Shown: piece after piece, positions 1 through 7,968 of the stretch | Numbering within the stretch: position 1 is the first letter of the stretch | Layout: each line of letters opens with the position of its first letter | Origin: Pedobacter sp. UBA4863 | Lineage (GTDB): Bacteria > Bacteroidota > Bacteroidia > Sphingobacteriales > Sphingobacteriaceae | Reading direction: 5' to 3' | Assembly (NCBI RefSeq): GCF_002399615.1 | Contig: NZ_DHDZ01000005.1 | Coordinates: 27,546 to 91,545 of the forward strand | Length of the DNA stretch: 64,000 nucleotides | The notes under the pieces: generated by a model | Database searches by the model: none | What the model was told of the DNA's origin: nothing | The model's input: the letters and a program-made list of their open reading frames with translations, nothing else | Program-made: the position numbers and the translations under genes

Positions 1-195
1 GTTTAAAAGCAGTTAAATTACTAAAATTTGTATTAGTCAGACTTGTCCTAAAATTATTCGGGATATCCGCTCATACGCCTTAAGTGCAAGGCCTATATCT
101 TGGCCTTTGCCACACTTCTTTTGTTAATACGTTCATATTATGGCGGTTAATCAGGATGTCCATCTCCCACCCTCTTTCTCAAACCCAACAAAATC

Positions 196-213
196 TTTAA
201 TCAAATGATTAAA
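196..213. promoter_or_regulatory. Candidate TetR operator upstream of the efflux regulator
   Basis: An 18-nt palindrome, TTTAATCAAATGATTAAA, has perfect 8-nt arms around a central AA, 61 nt before the TetR start codon. The core TTAATCAAAYGATTAA occurs again just before tolC at 895-910. Two matching palindromes in front of a TetR gene and its divergent-free downstream efflux operon suggest autoregulation plus operon control. Seen: both palindromes and their spacing. Inferred: binding by the adjacent regulator. Confidence 0.65.
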
Positions 214-274
214 ATTTTTGTATAAACTAAAAACATTCTATAAATTTATCTCCGAAAACATTTTTTAAACCAAA

Positions 275-877
275 ATGACAAAGCAGAAAGAAACGAAAGC
301 ATTAGACACTACAACAGAAGAAAAAATAAAAGAAGCAGCCCGCAATGTGTTTACGCAAAAAGGATATGCAGCTACAAGAACCAGAGACATTGCCGAAGAA
401 GCAGGAATAAACTTGGCTTTATTAAATTACTATTTCCGAAGCAAAGAAAAATTGTTCCAGCAGATTATGGTAGAAAAATTGCAACAGTTATTTGGTGTAA
501 TTATTCCTATCGTGAATAACGATGCGCTTACTTTAGAGAAAAAAATGGAACTTCTTGCAGAAAATTACATCAACCTCCTGGTTAAAAACCCTGAATTACC
601 CTTATTCATTCTCAGCGAAATCAGAACTAATCCCGATAGCCTTAAAAACAAAATCCATATACAGGAATTTTTAGAAAATTCATCCATTATCCGTCAGTTT
701 AGTGAGAAAAGACCAGATGTTGAACCGATACATTTTATTGCTTCCCTACTGGGAATGACACTCTTTCCATTCATTGCCAAACCAATATTATTTCCCAACA
801 ACACCAACTTCGACGCCCTTATGGAAGAAAGAAAAAAATTGGTTGCTGTATGGGCAAAAGCCATGTTAGAAGCGTAA
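275..877 (+). CDS. TetR/AcrR family transcriptional regulator of efflux operon
   Basis: A 200-residue protein with a typical TetR N-terminal helix-turn-helix at about residues 13-60 (motif RDIAEEAGINLALLNYYF), followed by a divergent helical ligand-binding domain. TetR proteins bind palindromic operators as dimers and release them on ligand binding. It is the first gene of a co-directional cluster encoding TolC, HlyD and ABC components, so it most likely represses that efflux operon. Matching palindromes lie upstream of it (196-213) and of tolC (895-910). The ATG at 275 is the only good start before the HTH. The ligand is unknown. Confidence 0.9.
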   Translation: MTKQKETKALDTTTEEKIKEAARNVFTQKGYAATRTRDIAEEAGINLALLNYYFRSKEKLFQQIMVEKLQQLFGVIIPIVNNDALTLEKKMELLAENYINLLVKNPELPLFILSEIRTNPDSLKNKIHIQEFLENSSIIRQFSEKRPDVEPIHFIASLLGMTLFPFIAKPILFPNNTNFDALMEERKKLVAVWAKAMLEA

Positions 878-894
878 TATTTTCTACCCAAAGG

Positions 895-910
895 TTAATC
901 AAACGATTAA
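895..910. promoter_or_regulatory. Second candidate TetR operator, before tolC
   Basis: TTAATCAAACGATTAA has 6-nt inverted arms and is identical to the core of the palindrome at 196-213 except for one central base (C for T). It lies in the 39-bp gap between the tetR stop and the tolC start, 6 nt before the tolC ATG. Binding here could block transcription or translation initiation of the efflux genes independently of the regulator's own promoter. Function is inferred. Confidence 0.62.
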
Positions 911-916
911 AACAAA

Positions 917-2188
917 ATGACAAATAAAATGATTAAGCACATACTTTTAACTATTAGTTGTTGGTTAATTGCTATTGGCTATGTAAGCGGCCAATCATTA
1001 ACCCTTAACAACTGCTATACATTGGCAAAACAAAATTTTCCATTGATAAAGCAATACGAACTGATAGAGAAATCTAAAGAATATTCTATCGAAAATGCCA
1101 ACAAAGGTTATTTACCACAGTTCAACATTGCAGGGCAGGCAACCTATCAATCGGCAGTAACGCACTTACCCATTTCGTTGCCAAATATTAATATCCCTAC
1201 CATTAGCAAAGACCAATATAGGCTTTATAGCGAAGTATCGCAACCTATTACCGATCTGTTTGTGGTAAAAGACAATAAAAATTTGATTGAAACAAATGCA
1301 CAGGTGGAAACGCAGAAAGTAGAAGTAGAACTCTATAAGCTGAGAGAGCGAATAAACCAACTCTATTTCGGTATATTATTAATTGATGAGCAAATACAAC
1401 AAACAACTTTGCTCAAAAAAGATATTGAAAGCGGAATGGAGAAAACAAACGTTGCCATTAAAAACGGTACAGCAATAACAAGCAACCTAAATATCCTGAA
1501 AGCCGAATTATTAAAAGCCAATCAGCGAACTATTGAACTGAAAGCCATACGAAATGGCTATGCAGAAATGTTAGCGTACTTTATTGGCCAAACAATTGGT
1601 GGGAATACCATTTTAACGAAACCGACACCGCAAGTTGTTTCTAATACCATCAATCGCCCAGAATTGAAATTGTACGACTTGCAGAAAAAAACGTTTGACT
1701 TGCAAAACAAGTTGATTACTGCTAAAAATCTTCCACGTTTCAGCTTGTTTTTTCAAGGTGGCTTGGGCAGGCCTGCGTTAAATATGTTAAGTAACGATTT
1801 TAAGGGATACTACATTGGTGGTTTACGGTTGAATTGGAATTTGACAGGCTTTTACACCTATAATAATGAAAAGAAAAATCTTTCGATCAATCAAAATTCC
1901 TTAGACATTCAGCGAGAAACATTTTTATTCAATACCAATCTAAATTTACGCCAACAGAACGCTGAAATAATAAAAGTGCAAGAACTAATTGTAACCGACA
2001 GCGACATTATTTCACTTCGTAAAAGTGTGAAAAACACCACTAAAATTCAATTGGAAAACGGAACAGCTACCACCAACGATTATCTTATTGCTGTAAATGC
2101 CGAAGACCAAGCACGACAAAGTTTGATTTTACACGAGATACAGCTCTTAATGGCTCAGTACAACTATCAAACAACAACAGGAAATTGA
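917..2188 (+). CDS. TolC family outer membrane efflux protein
   Basis: A 423-residue outer-membrane factor. The first about 25 residues form a signal peptide ending near YVSGQS. The body has the two-repeat coiled-coil plan of the OEP family, with long amphipathic helices rich in Gln, Asn and Leu around residues 120-210 and 330-410. TolC trimers form the exit duct for tripartite pumps. It is followed by an HlyD-type adaptor and an ABC exporter in the same direction, so it is the presumed outer-membrane channel of that pump. It is shorter than E. coli TolC but within the usual range for Bacteroidota members. Confidence 0.9.
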   Translation: MTNKMIKHILLTISCWLIAIGYVSGQSLTLNNCYTLAKQNFPLIKQYELIEKSKEYSIENANKGYLPQFNIAGQATYQSAVTHLPISLPNINIPTISKDQYRLYSEVSQPITDLFVVKDNKNLIETNAQVETQKVEVELYKLRERINQLYFGILLIDEQIQQTTLLKKDIESGMEKTNVAIKNGTAITSNLNILKAELLKANQRTIELKAIRNGYAEMLAYFIGQTIGGNTILTKPTPQVVSNTINRPELKLYDLQKKTFDLQNKLITAKNLPRFSLFFQGGLGRPALNMLSNDFKGYYIGGLRLNWNLTGFYTYNNEKKNLSINQNSLDIQRETFLFNTNLNLRQQNAEIIKVQELIVTDSDIISLRKSVKNTTKIQLENGTATTNDYLIAVNAEDQARQSLILHEIQLLMAQYNYQTTTGN

Positions 2189-2265
2189 AAATTGAGAGTG
2201 GAAAATTTAAACATACTAAAAATGAAAAATACAAAAATATTTAGCAACAGAAAATTCAAAAAGCA

Positions 2266-3204
2266 ATGAATAAACAACAAACGAATAGAAAAGGGAATGC
2301 TCAATTCGCAGCTTTCAGTTCTTCATTCAAAATAATTGCTATCGCTATTATTTTGTCTGCTTGCAACAACAAAGTTTCATTCGATGCTTCGGGAACGTTT
2401 GAGGCAGAAGAAACCATTATATCATCAGAAGCCACAGGAACAATAAAACAGTTTGATGTGGAAGAAGGGCAAACATTAGCAGCAGGACAAGCAATTGGCT
2501 ACATAGACAGCTTGCAGTTGTATTTGAAGAGAAAACAGCTTCTGGCACAAATGAAGGCCACTACAAGTAGAAAGCCAAATGTACCGGCACAGTTAGCGGC
2601 GCTGCAATCGCAACTTGCTACTGCACAAAAAGAAAAAATACGCATTACCAATTTAGTAAATGGAGATGCCGCACCACGCAAACAATTAGACGACGTTAAT
2701 GCACAAATTGATGTAATAAAAAAACAAATTGAAGCACAAAAATCGTCATTAGATATTTCTACCGAGAGCATTGGTAAAGACGTGTTGCCTCTGCAAGTTC
2801 AGATTGAGCAACTGAACGACCAATTGGACAAATGCAAAATTATAAATCCCATAAACGGAACGGTACTTGCAAAATATGCCGAAACAAACGAAATGACAGT
2901 AACAGGGAAACCTCTTTATAAAATTGCCGATTTATCAAATATCATTTTGCGAGTTTACGTTACCGGCAACCAGCTGCCACAAATAAAACTGAACCAAAAC
3001 GTAAAAGTACTTACCGATGACGGGAAAGGCGGTTACAAAGAAGCAACAGGAAAAATAATGTGGATCAACGACAAATCGGAGTTTACGCCTAAAACCATTC
3101 AAACAAAAAATGAAAGAGCCAATTTAGTTTATGCCATTAAAGTATATGTAAAAAATGACGGTACTTACAAAATCGGTATGTATGGCGAAATTTTGTTTAA
3201 TTGA
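2266..3204 (+). CDS. HlyD-family periplasmic adaptor, predicted lipoprotein
   Basis: A 312-residue membrane-fusion protein. After an N-terminal hydrophobic stretch it has a lipobox-like LSAC at about residues 30-33, so it may be lipid-anchored. A biotinyl-lipoyl half-motif (about 50-80, GTIKQFDVEEGQTLAAGQ), a coiled-coil hairpin rich in Gln and Lys (about 90-185), and a second lipoyl half with GTVLAKYAE follow. It should link TolC to the two ABC-2 permeases. The stop codon TGA at 3202-3204 lies inside the left arm of the inverted-repeat element that follows. The start at 2266 comes after a stretch of short A-rich repeats. Confidence 0.88.
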   Translation: MNKQQTNRKGNAQFAAFSSSFKIIAIAIILSACNNKVSFDASGTFEAEETIISSEATGTIKQFDVEEGQTLAAGQAIGYIDSLQLYLKRKQLLAQMKATTSRKPNVPAQLAALQSQLATAQKEKIRITNLVNGDAAPRKQLDDVNAQIDVIKKQIEAQKSSLDISTESIGKDVLPLQVQIEQLNDQLDKCKIINPINGTVLAKYAETNEMTVTGKPLYKIADLSNIILRVYVTGNQLPQIKLNQNVKVLTDDGKGGYKEATGKIMWINDKSEFTPKTIQTKNERANLVYAIKVYVKNDGTYKIGMYGEILFN

Positions 3205-3693
3205 CAATGGATAGTTGACAATGGACAATTAAAAAAGTATGGAACAAAATAATAAACAAACAAGTCATTCTCAACTGTCACTTGTCAACTGTCAATTAAT
3301 ATAAGTATGGAAAATATAGTTGCCGTTAAATCGTATGCCTTTGCAATTAGAATAGTGAAGTTGTACAAACTTCTATTACAGGAGAAAAAAGAATTTGTGC
3401 TTTCCAAACAAATGTTAAGAAGCGGAACAGCTATCGGAGCATTAATCCGTGAGGCAGAACACGCTCAATCAAAAGCAGATTTTCTGAATAAAATGAATGT
3501 TGCTTTGAAAGAAGCTAACGAAACGGAATATTGGTTGATACTGATGAAAGATACGGAATACTTGAATGAAGCAGAATTTCAATCAATCAAAAAAGATTGT
3601 TCAGAAATACTCAAACTTTTAATCAGTATTGTTAAAAGCACAAAGACTACGCTAAAAAAATAATTATCCATTGTCAACCGTCCATTGTCAATT
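3199..3693 (+). mobile_element. Four-helix-bundle gene element A with 32-bp inverted arms
   Basis: Inverted arms at 3199-3230 and 3662-3693 are 32 nt long and match at 29 positions. They are made of 7-bp words such as TTGACAA and TGGACAA. They enclose a four-helix-bundle gene. The left arm covers the upstream hlyD stop codon; the right arm covers the end of the enclosed gene's stop and finishes directly against the ATG of the next ABC gene. The element lies in the middle of an efflux operon in the operon's direction. A second element with the same plan lies at about 21182-21664. Mobility is inferred, since no target duplication was identified with certainty. Confidence 0.6.
3307..3663 (+). 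CDS. Four-helix-bundle protein (S23/IVP, Avd-like family)
   Basis: A 118-residue all-helical protein of the family that includes 23S rRNA intervening-sequence proteins and, structurally, the Avd accessory protein of diversity-generating retroelements. Family marks: LSKQMLRSGTAIGALIREA (about 33-51), KADFLNKMNVALKEANETEYW (split around residue 60-75), and an Ile/Leu-rich last helix. Its molecular role is unknown; relatives form pentameric barrels that bind nucleic acid. It has no obvious link to efflux and interrupts the hlyD-ABC order. The same family occurs again at 21215-21613 in an element of the same design. No reverse transcriptase or variable repeat is nearby. Confidence 0.85.
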   Translation: MENIVAVKSYAFAIRIVKLYKLLLQEKKEFVLSKQMLRSGTAIGALIREAEHAQSKADFLNKMNVALKEANETEYWLILMKDTEYLNEAEFQSIKKDCSEILKLLISIVKSTKTTLKK

Positions 3694-4644
3694 ATGAAAG
3701 ACGTTGTATTAAATAACATTGTAAAAACCTACAACAAAGGCAAAGTAAAAGCAGTAAACGATGTTTCCTTTACCGTAAACAAAGGCGAATTGTTTGGTTT
3801 AATTGGCCCTGATGGAGCAGGGAAAACAAGCATTTTCCGCATACTCACTACTTTGCTTTTACCCGATAGCGGTACGGCTTCTGTAAAGGGTTTTGATGTA
3901 ATTAAAGACTATAAAAACATTCGCAGCAGCGTAGGCTATATGCCCGGAAAATTTTCTTTGTACCAGGATTTAACGGTCGAAGAAAATCTAAACTTTTTCG
4001 CTTCTGTTTTTAACACCACAATACAAGATAACTACGATTTAATTAAAGACATTTATGTACAGATCGAACCGTTCAAAGACCGCAGAGCAGGAAAATTGTC
4101 GGGAGGGATGAAACAGAAATTGGCTTTGTGCTGTGCTTTAATTCATCGCCCTACGGTATTATTTTTAGACGAGCCAACCACCGGCGTGGACACCGTTTCA
4201 AGAAAAGAATTTTGGGAAATGCTGAAAAGCTTAAAACAACAAGGTATTACCATTTTGGTTTCTACACCTTATATGGACGAGGCCACACTTTGCGAACGCA
4301 TTGCACTAATGCAAAACGGAGAAATTATGTCTATTGATACACCTAAAAATATCATCAACCAATTTCCTGAGAACCTCTTTGCAATAAAGGCAAACGATAT
4401 GGGCAAACTGTTACAAGACTTACGGAAAAACCACGAAATAAAAACCTGCAATGCCTTTGGCGAATTTCATCATATTACAATAAATAGTGGAGAACCGATA
4501 ATTGAGAATAGAAAATTTAAAATAAGCAACATAGAGAAGATGTTGATTGAAAGCGGGCATAAAGAACTGGTAATTAAAGAAATTACCCCAACTATTGAAG
4601 ATTGTTTTATTCGTTTAATGGACCAATCAATTGACAATGGATAA
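3694..4644 (+). CDS. ABC transporter ATP-binding protein (YbhF N-half-like, H-loop altered)
   Basis: ABC ATPase of 316 residues from the ATG at 3694; an in-frame TTG at 3685 lies inside the repeat arm and is unlikely to be the start. Walker A is GPDGAGKTS, the signature is LSGGMKQK, and Walker B is VLFLDEPTTGVD. The Q-loop region reads YMPGKFSLY, lacking the usual Gln. The switch His is replaced by Pro (STPYMDEA). This resembles the first half of YbhF-type fused ATPases. With the next gene it should form a heterodimer that powers the two permeases downstream. Confidence 0.88.
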   Translation: MKDVVLNNIVKTYNKGKVKAVNDVSFTVNKGELFGLIGPDGAGKTSIFRILTTLLLPDSGTASVKGFDVIKDYKNIRSSVGYMPGKFSLYQDLTVEENLNFFASVFNTTIQDNYDLIKDIYVQIEPFKDRRAGKLSGGMKQKLALCCALIHRPTVLFLDEPTTGVDTVSRKEFWEMLKSLKQQGITILVSTPYMDEATLCERIALMQNGEIMSIDTPKNIINQFPENLFAIKANDMGKLLQDLRKNHEIKTCNAFGEFHHITINSGEPIIENRKFKISNIEKMLIESGHKELVIKEITPTIEDCFIRLMDQSIDNG

Positions 4645-4735
4645 TTGAGAATGGACAATTAAAAAAGTATGGAACAAAATAATAACCAAGCAAACAAGTC
4701 ATTGTCAACTGTCAATTGTCAATTGTCAATTGAAA
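4629..4735 (+). repeat. About 100-bp direct repeat of 3199-3301, with 7-bp words
   Basis: This junction repeats the sequence after hlyD: the TTGACAATGGA words, then AAAAAAGTATGGAACAAAATAA, then CAAACAAGTCAT and GTCAACT/GTCAATT units of exactly 7 bp. Here the ATG at 4669 starts the second ABC ATPase. In the copy at 3239 the same ATG opens a 22-codon dead-end frame. The repeat therefore supplies about the first 20 codons of the ATPase and shows that the junction was duplicated. The long shared string is split here only for display. Confidence 0.75.
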
Positions 4736-5475
4736 AAGAAGTCGTCATAAAAACAGACAAACTCACCAAGCGTTTCGGCGATTTCATCGCTACCAACGAA
4801 ATAACCTTTGAAGTGTATGCAGGTGAGATCTTCGGCTTTCTCGGTGCAAACGGCGCAGGAAAAACAACTGCAATGAAAATGCTTTGTGGGCTTTCAATAC
4901 CTTCATCTGGAAACGCTACCATTGCAGGTTTCGACATTTACAAACAAACCGAAGAAATAAAAAAAAATATCGGCTATATGAGCCAGAAGTTTTCACTGTA
5001 CGAAGATTTAACCGTATTGGAAAACATACAATTTTTTGGAGGTATTTATGGCTTAACGGATAAGCAACTTAAAGTAAAAAGCAACGAATTGATTGAAACA
5101 TTGGGTATGCAAAACGAAGCTAAAAAATTAGTTTCTTCGTTGCCATTAGGCTGGAAACAAAAATTAGCTTTTTCTGTTGCCATACTGCACGAACCTAAAA
5201 TTGTTTTTTTGGATGAGCCCACAGGTGGCGTTGACCCTATTGTTCGCAGGCAGTTCTGGGATTTAATTTATGCAGCAGCCGACAGGGGCATTACCATTTT
5301 TGTAACTACACATTACATGGACGAGGCCGAATACTGCCATCGGATTTCGATGATGGTGGACGGAGTAATAAAAGCATTGGACACACCAAGCAATTTAAAA
5401 AAACAATTTTCTGCTTCATCCATGGATGATGTGTTTTTTGAATTGGCCAGAGGAGCGAAAAGAAAATCAGACTAA
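4669..5475 (+). CDS. ABC transporter ATP-binding protein (YbhF C-half-like, signature altered)
   Basis: ABC ATPase of 268 residues. Walker A is GANGAGKTT, the Q-loop is intact (YMSQKFSLYEDL), Walker B is IVFLDEPTGGVD, and the switch His is present (TTHYMDEA). The signature is non-canonical (SLPLGWKQK instead of LSGGQ). These features match the second half of YbhF-like proteins and complement the defects of the preceding ATPase. The first about 20 residues (LSTVNCQLSIEK) are translated repeat sequence and lie outside the conserved domain, which begins near VVIKTDKLTK. The next gene starts 2 nt after the stop, implying coupled translation. Confidence 0.88.
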   Translation: MEQNNNQANKSLSTVNCQLSIEKEVVIKTDKLTKRFGDFIATNEITFEVYAGEIFGFLGANGAGKTTAMKMLCGLSIPSSGNATIAGFDIYKQTEEIKKNIGYMSQKFSLYEDLTVLENIQFFGGIYGLTDKQLKVKSNELIETLGMQNEAKKLVSSLPLGWKQKLAFSVAILHEPKIVFLDEPTGGVDPIVRRQFWDLIYAAADRGITIFVTTHYMDEAEYCHRISMMVDGVIKALDTPSNLKKQFSASSMDDVFFELARGAKRKSD

Positions 5476-5477
5476 AA

Positions 5478-6584
5478 ATGAAACAGTTTTTATCATTTGT
5501 AAGAAAAGAATTTTATCACGTTTTTCGCGATAAGAAAACGCTGTTAATGCTATTTGGTTTGCCTATTGTGCAAATTGTTTTATTTGGTTTTGCACTTACC
5601 AACGAAATCAAAAATGCCAAAATCGTAATTTGCGATTACGCCAAAGACGAGGCTACGCAGCAAATCATCAACAAAATAGAAGCAAGTCAAAATTTTGATA
5701 TTCAAGAAACACTGCTCAGCCATCAACAAATTGAAGAAGCATTTAAAGCAGGAAACATCAAATTAGCAATTATTTTCCCTGCTAATTTCAATAAGGATTT
5801 GTCACATCTCCATCAGGCACAAATACAAATTATTGCCGATGCTTCAGACCCCAACACCGCTAATACATTAACAAATTATGCCTCTGCAATTATTATGGAT
5901 TATCAGCAGGGCTTGATGAAAAATAACGTCGTTCCGTTTCGCATTGTTCCCGAAATACGAATGTTGTACAATCCCGAACTGAAAGGCGCCACCAATTTTG
6001 TGCCGGGCGTTATGGCATTGGTGCTAATGTTGGTCTGTGTAATGATGACTTCCGTTTCTATTGTTCGTGAAAAAGAAAACGGCACCATGGAAGTGCTGTT
6101 GGTATCTCCCTTTAACCCCTTTTTAGTTATTATAGCAAAAGCAATTCCGTATTTATTGTTATCCATTATAAACCTTGCCGTTATTCTTATTCTGAGTGTA
6201 ACACTTTTGGATATGCCAATTAACGGCAGTATTTTACTACTGTTTGCAGAAAGTATTTTACTAATTATTACAGCCCTTTCTTTAGGTTTACTTATTTCGA
6301 ACGTCACACAATCGCAACAAGCAGCAATGCTTATTTCGATGATGGGAATGTTAGTGCCCACCTTGTTGTTTACAGGCTTTATGTTTCCGATAGAAAACAT
6401 GCCTGTTCCCTTGCAAGTAATTAGCAATATCGTTCCCGCAAAATGGTATTATATCATGGTAAAATCAATCATGATAAAAGGTTTGGGCTTTGCAGCGATA
6501 TGGAAAGAAACACTTATTCTGCTTGCAACAACTTGCTTATTGTTGTTTATCAGTTTAAAAACTTTTAAAAATAGACTTGGTTAG
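5478..6584 (+). CDS. ABC-2 type permease (YbhS/YbhR-like)
   Basis: A 368-residue permease with one N-terminal membrane segment (about 20-42), a large extracytoplasmic domain (about 45-170), and five C-terminal membrane segments starting near PGVMALVLMLVCVMM. The motif VREKENGTMEVLLVSPF after the second segment is typical of ABC-2 export permeases. It directly follows the ATPase pair and is followed by a second permease, so the exporter core is probably a heterodimer. The substrate is unknown; relatives export drugs, dyes or cations. Confidence 0.9.
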   Translation: MKQFLSFVRKEFYHVFRDKKTLLMLFGLPIVQIVLFGFALTNEIKNAKIVICDYAKDEATQQIINKIEASQNFDIQETLLSHQQIEEAFKAGNIKLAIIFPANFNKDLSHLHQAQIQIIADASDPNTANTLTNYASAIIMDYQQGLMKNNVVPFRIVPEIRMLYNPELKGATNFVPGVMALVLMLVCVMMTSVSIVREKENGTMEVLLVSPFNPFLVIIAKAIPYLLLSIINLAVILILSVTLLDMPINGSILLLFAESILLIITALSLGLLISNVTQSQQAAMLISMMGMLVPTLLFTGFMFPIENMPVPLQVISNIVPAKWYYIMVKSIMIKGLGFAAIWKETLILLATTCLLLFISLKTFKNRLG

Positions 6585-6588
6585 CGTA

Positions 6589-6654
6589 GAGAATGGAGAG
6601 TGGAGAGTGAAGAATGGAAAATTAATTATCAACTCTCAATTATCAATTATCAAC
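6589..6654 (+). repeat. 7-bp word array between the two permease genes
   Basis: Five purine-rich 7-bp units (GAGAATG, GAGAGTG, GAGAGTG, AAGAATG, GAAAATT) at 6589-6623 are followed by four units (TATCAAC, TCTCAAT, TATCAAT, TATCAAC) at 6627-6654. The array has the same period as the arms of the four-helix-bundle element A. It fills the gap between the permease genes and creates a spurious N-terminal extension of the second one. Confidence 0.75.
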
Positions 6655-6662
6655 TAAAAAAA

Positions 6663-7784
6663 ATGAGAACGCTTAAATTTTTACTACAAAAAGAGTTCAA
6701 ACAAATCTTTCGGAACAAAGCGTTGTTGCCGTTGATTTTTGTTGTGCCGATAGTGCAATTGCTCATACTTCCGTTGGCGGCAGATTACGAAGTGAAGAAC
6801 ATCAACATTTCAATCGTTGACCACGACCATAGCGCATTTTCACGCCATCTTATTTCTAAAATTACCGCTTCGGGATATTTCCGTTTGGCTGATTATAGTC
6901 CATCATTCAACACCGCTTTCAAACAAATCGAGCAAGATCAATCAGATTTAATTTTAGAAATTCCGCAAGGATTCGAAAAAAACTTGGTTCGTGAAAACGA
7001 GCAAAAATTATTTATTGCAGTTAATGCAATTAATGGTGTAAAAGCGGGTTTGGGTGGCGCATATCTAAATCAAATAATAACCGCATACAACGCCGACATT
7101 CGTCTGCAATGGTTTCAGCCCGATAAATTTAATACTGCACCTGTTATAACTGTAGCATCTTCAAATTGGTTCAATCCGTTCATGAACTATCGTTTTTTTA
7201 TGGTGCCGGGCATACTAGTAATATTAGTTACAATGGTGGGCTCGTATATGTGTGCATTAAATATTGTAAAAGAAAAGGAAGTGGGAACAATAGAACAAAT
7301 TAACGTTACACCGATAAAAAAATATCAGTTTATTTTGGGCAAACTCATTCCGTTTTGGGCAATCGGAATGTTTGTGTTTAGCGTGGGTTTGTTTGTTGTG
7401 GCAAGATTAGTTTATGGCATTGTTCCGGTTGGCAATTTGTTTTTATTGTATGGCTATTTATCCATTTATTTAGTTGCTTTATTGGGCTTAGGTTTACTCA
7501 TTTCTACCTTTGCCGAAACACAGCAGCAAGCAATGTCGGTAGCCTTTTTCTTTATTATGATTTTTATGTTGATGAGCGGTTTGTTTACCTCGCTCGACGG
7601 AATGCCGCAATGGGCTTACTTCATAGCAAAGTGTATTCCTGTAACTTACTTTATTGAGGTGGTACGAATGATCATATTAAAAGGTAGCGGTTTTGCCGAC
7701 ATCAAATATCATTTTGTTATCATGATTGGATTTGCAGCTTTATTGAACGGCTTGGCAATTTGGAATTATAAAAAGACGAGTTAA
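6663..7784 (+). CDS. ABC-2 type permease (second subunit)
   Basis: A 373-residue permease from the ATG at 6663. An in-frame GTG at 6600 would add 21 residues translated from the 7-bp array, so the ATG (MRTLKFLLQKEFKQIFRNK) is preferred. Topology matches the previous permease: one N-terminal helix, a large external domain, then five membrane segments, with VKEKEVGTIEQINVTPI after the second. It ends the operon; no clear terminator was seen before 7900. It probably pairs with the preceding permease. Confidence 0.9.
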   Translation: MRTLKFLLQKEFKQIFRNKALLPLIFVVPIVQLLILPLAADYEVKNINISIVDHDHSAFSRHLISKITASGYFRLADYSPSFNTAFKQIEQDQSDLILEIPQGFEKNLVRENEQKLFIAVNAINGVKAGLGGAYLNQIITAYNADIRLQWFQPDKFNTAPVITVASSNWFNPFMNYRFFMVPGILVILVTMVGSYMCALNIVKEKEVGTIEQINVTPIKKYQFILGKLIPFWAIGMFVFSVGLFVVARLVYGIVPVGNLFLLYGYLSIYLVALLGLGLLISTFAETQQQAMSVAFFFIMIFMLMSGLFTSLDGMPQWAYFIAKCIPVTYFIEVVRMIILKGSGFADIKYHFVIMIGFAALLNGLAIWNYKKTS

Positions 7785-7902
7785 TAAAAACAGATAAGCA
7801 CGAACAATAAAAACGTTTTTTAATTACGAAGATATTCCTTTTGTTGGCAGCAATTATCGCTAGTTTCTTCTATTGGTTGCTAACAGTTTAAAGCCACTTC
7901 AT

Positions 7903-7937
7903 AAAAAAATCCCGATGCGCTAAAACACATCAGGATT
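7903..7937 (-). terminator. Rho-independent terminator of trxA
   Basis: Read on the minus strand, AATCCTGATG and CATCGGGATT form a 10-bp stem with one mismatch and a 10-nt loop, followed by a run of seven T. It lies about 30 nt beyond the trxA stop codon. It may also limit read-through from the convergent efflux operon. Confidence 0.75.
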
Positions 7938-7968
7938 AATATATGATTGAAATAAGTAAAACCTACTT

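Noticed and set aside
80..118. Imperfect hairpin (GCAAGGCC with GGCCTTTGC) in the first 150 bases
   Set aside because: It could be a terminator or repeat of an upstream gene, but the window edge prevents judging; no T run follows.
3199..3693. Diversity-generating retroelement, because the four-helix-bundle protein resembles Avd
   Set aside because: No reverse transcriptase, template or variable repeat is visible in the window near either copy.
7800..7893. Short hydrophobic frame (KIFLLLAAIIASFFYWLLTV) after the second permease
   Set aside because: It resembles a membrane peptide but has no ATG, GTG or good ribosome site in frame before it; could be a remnant. Too weak to list.
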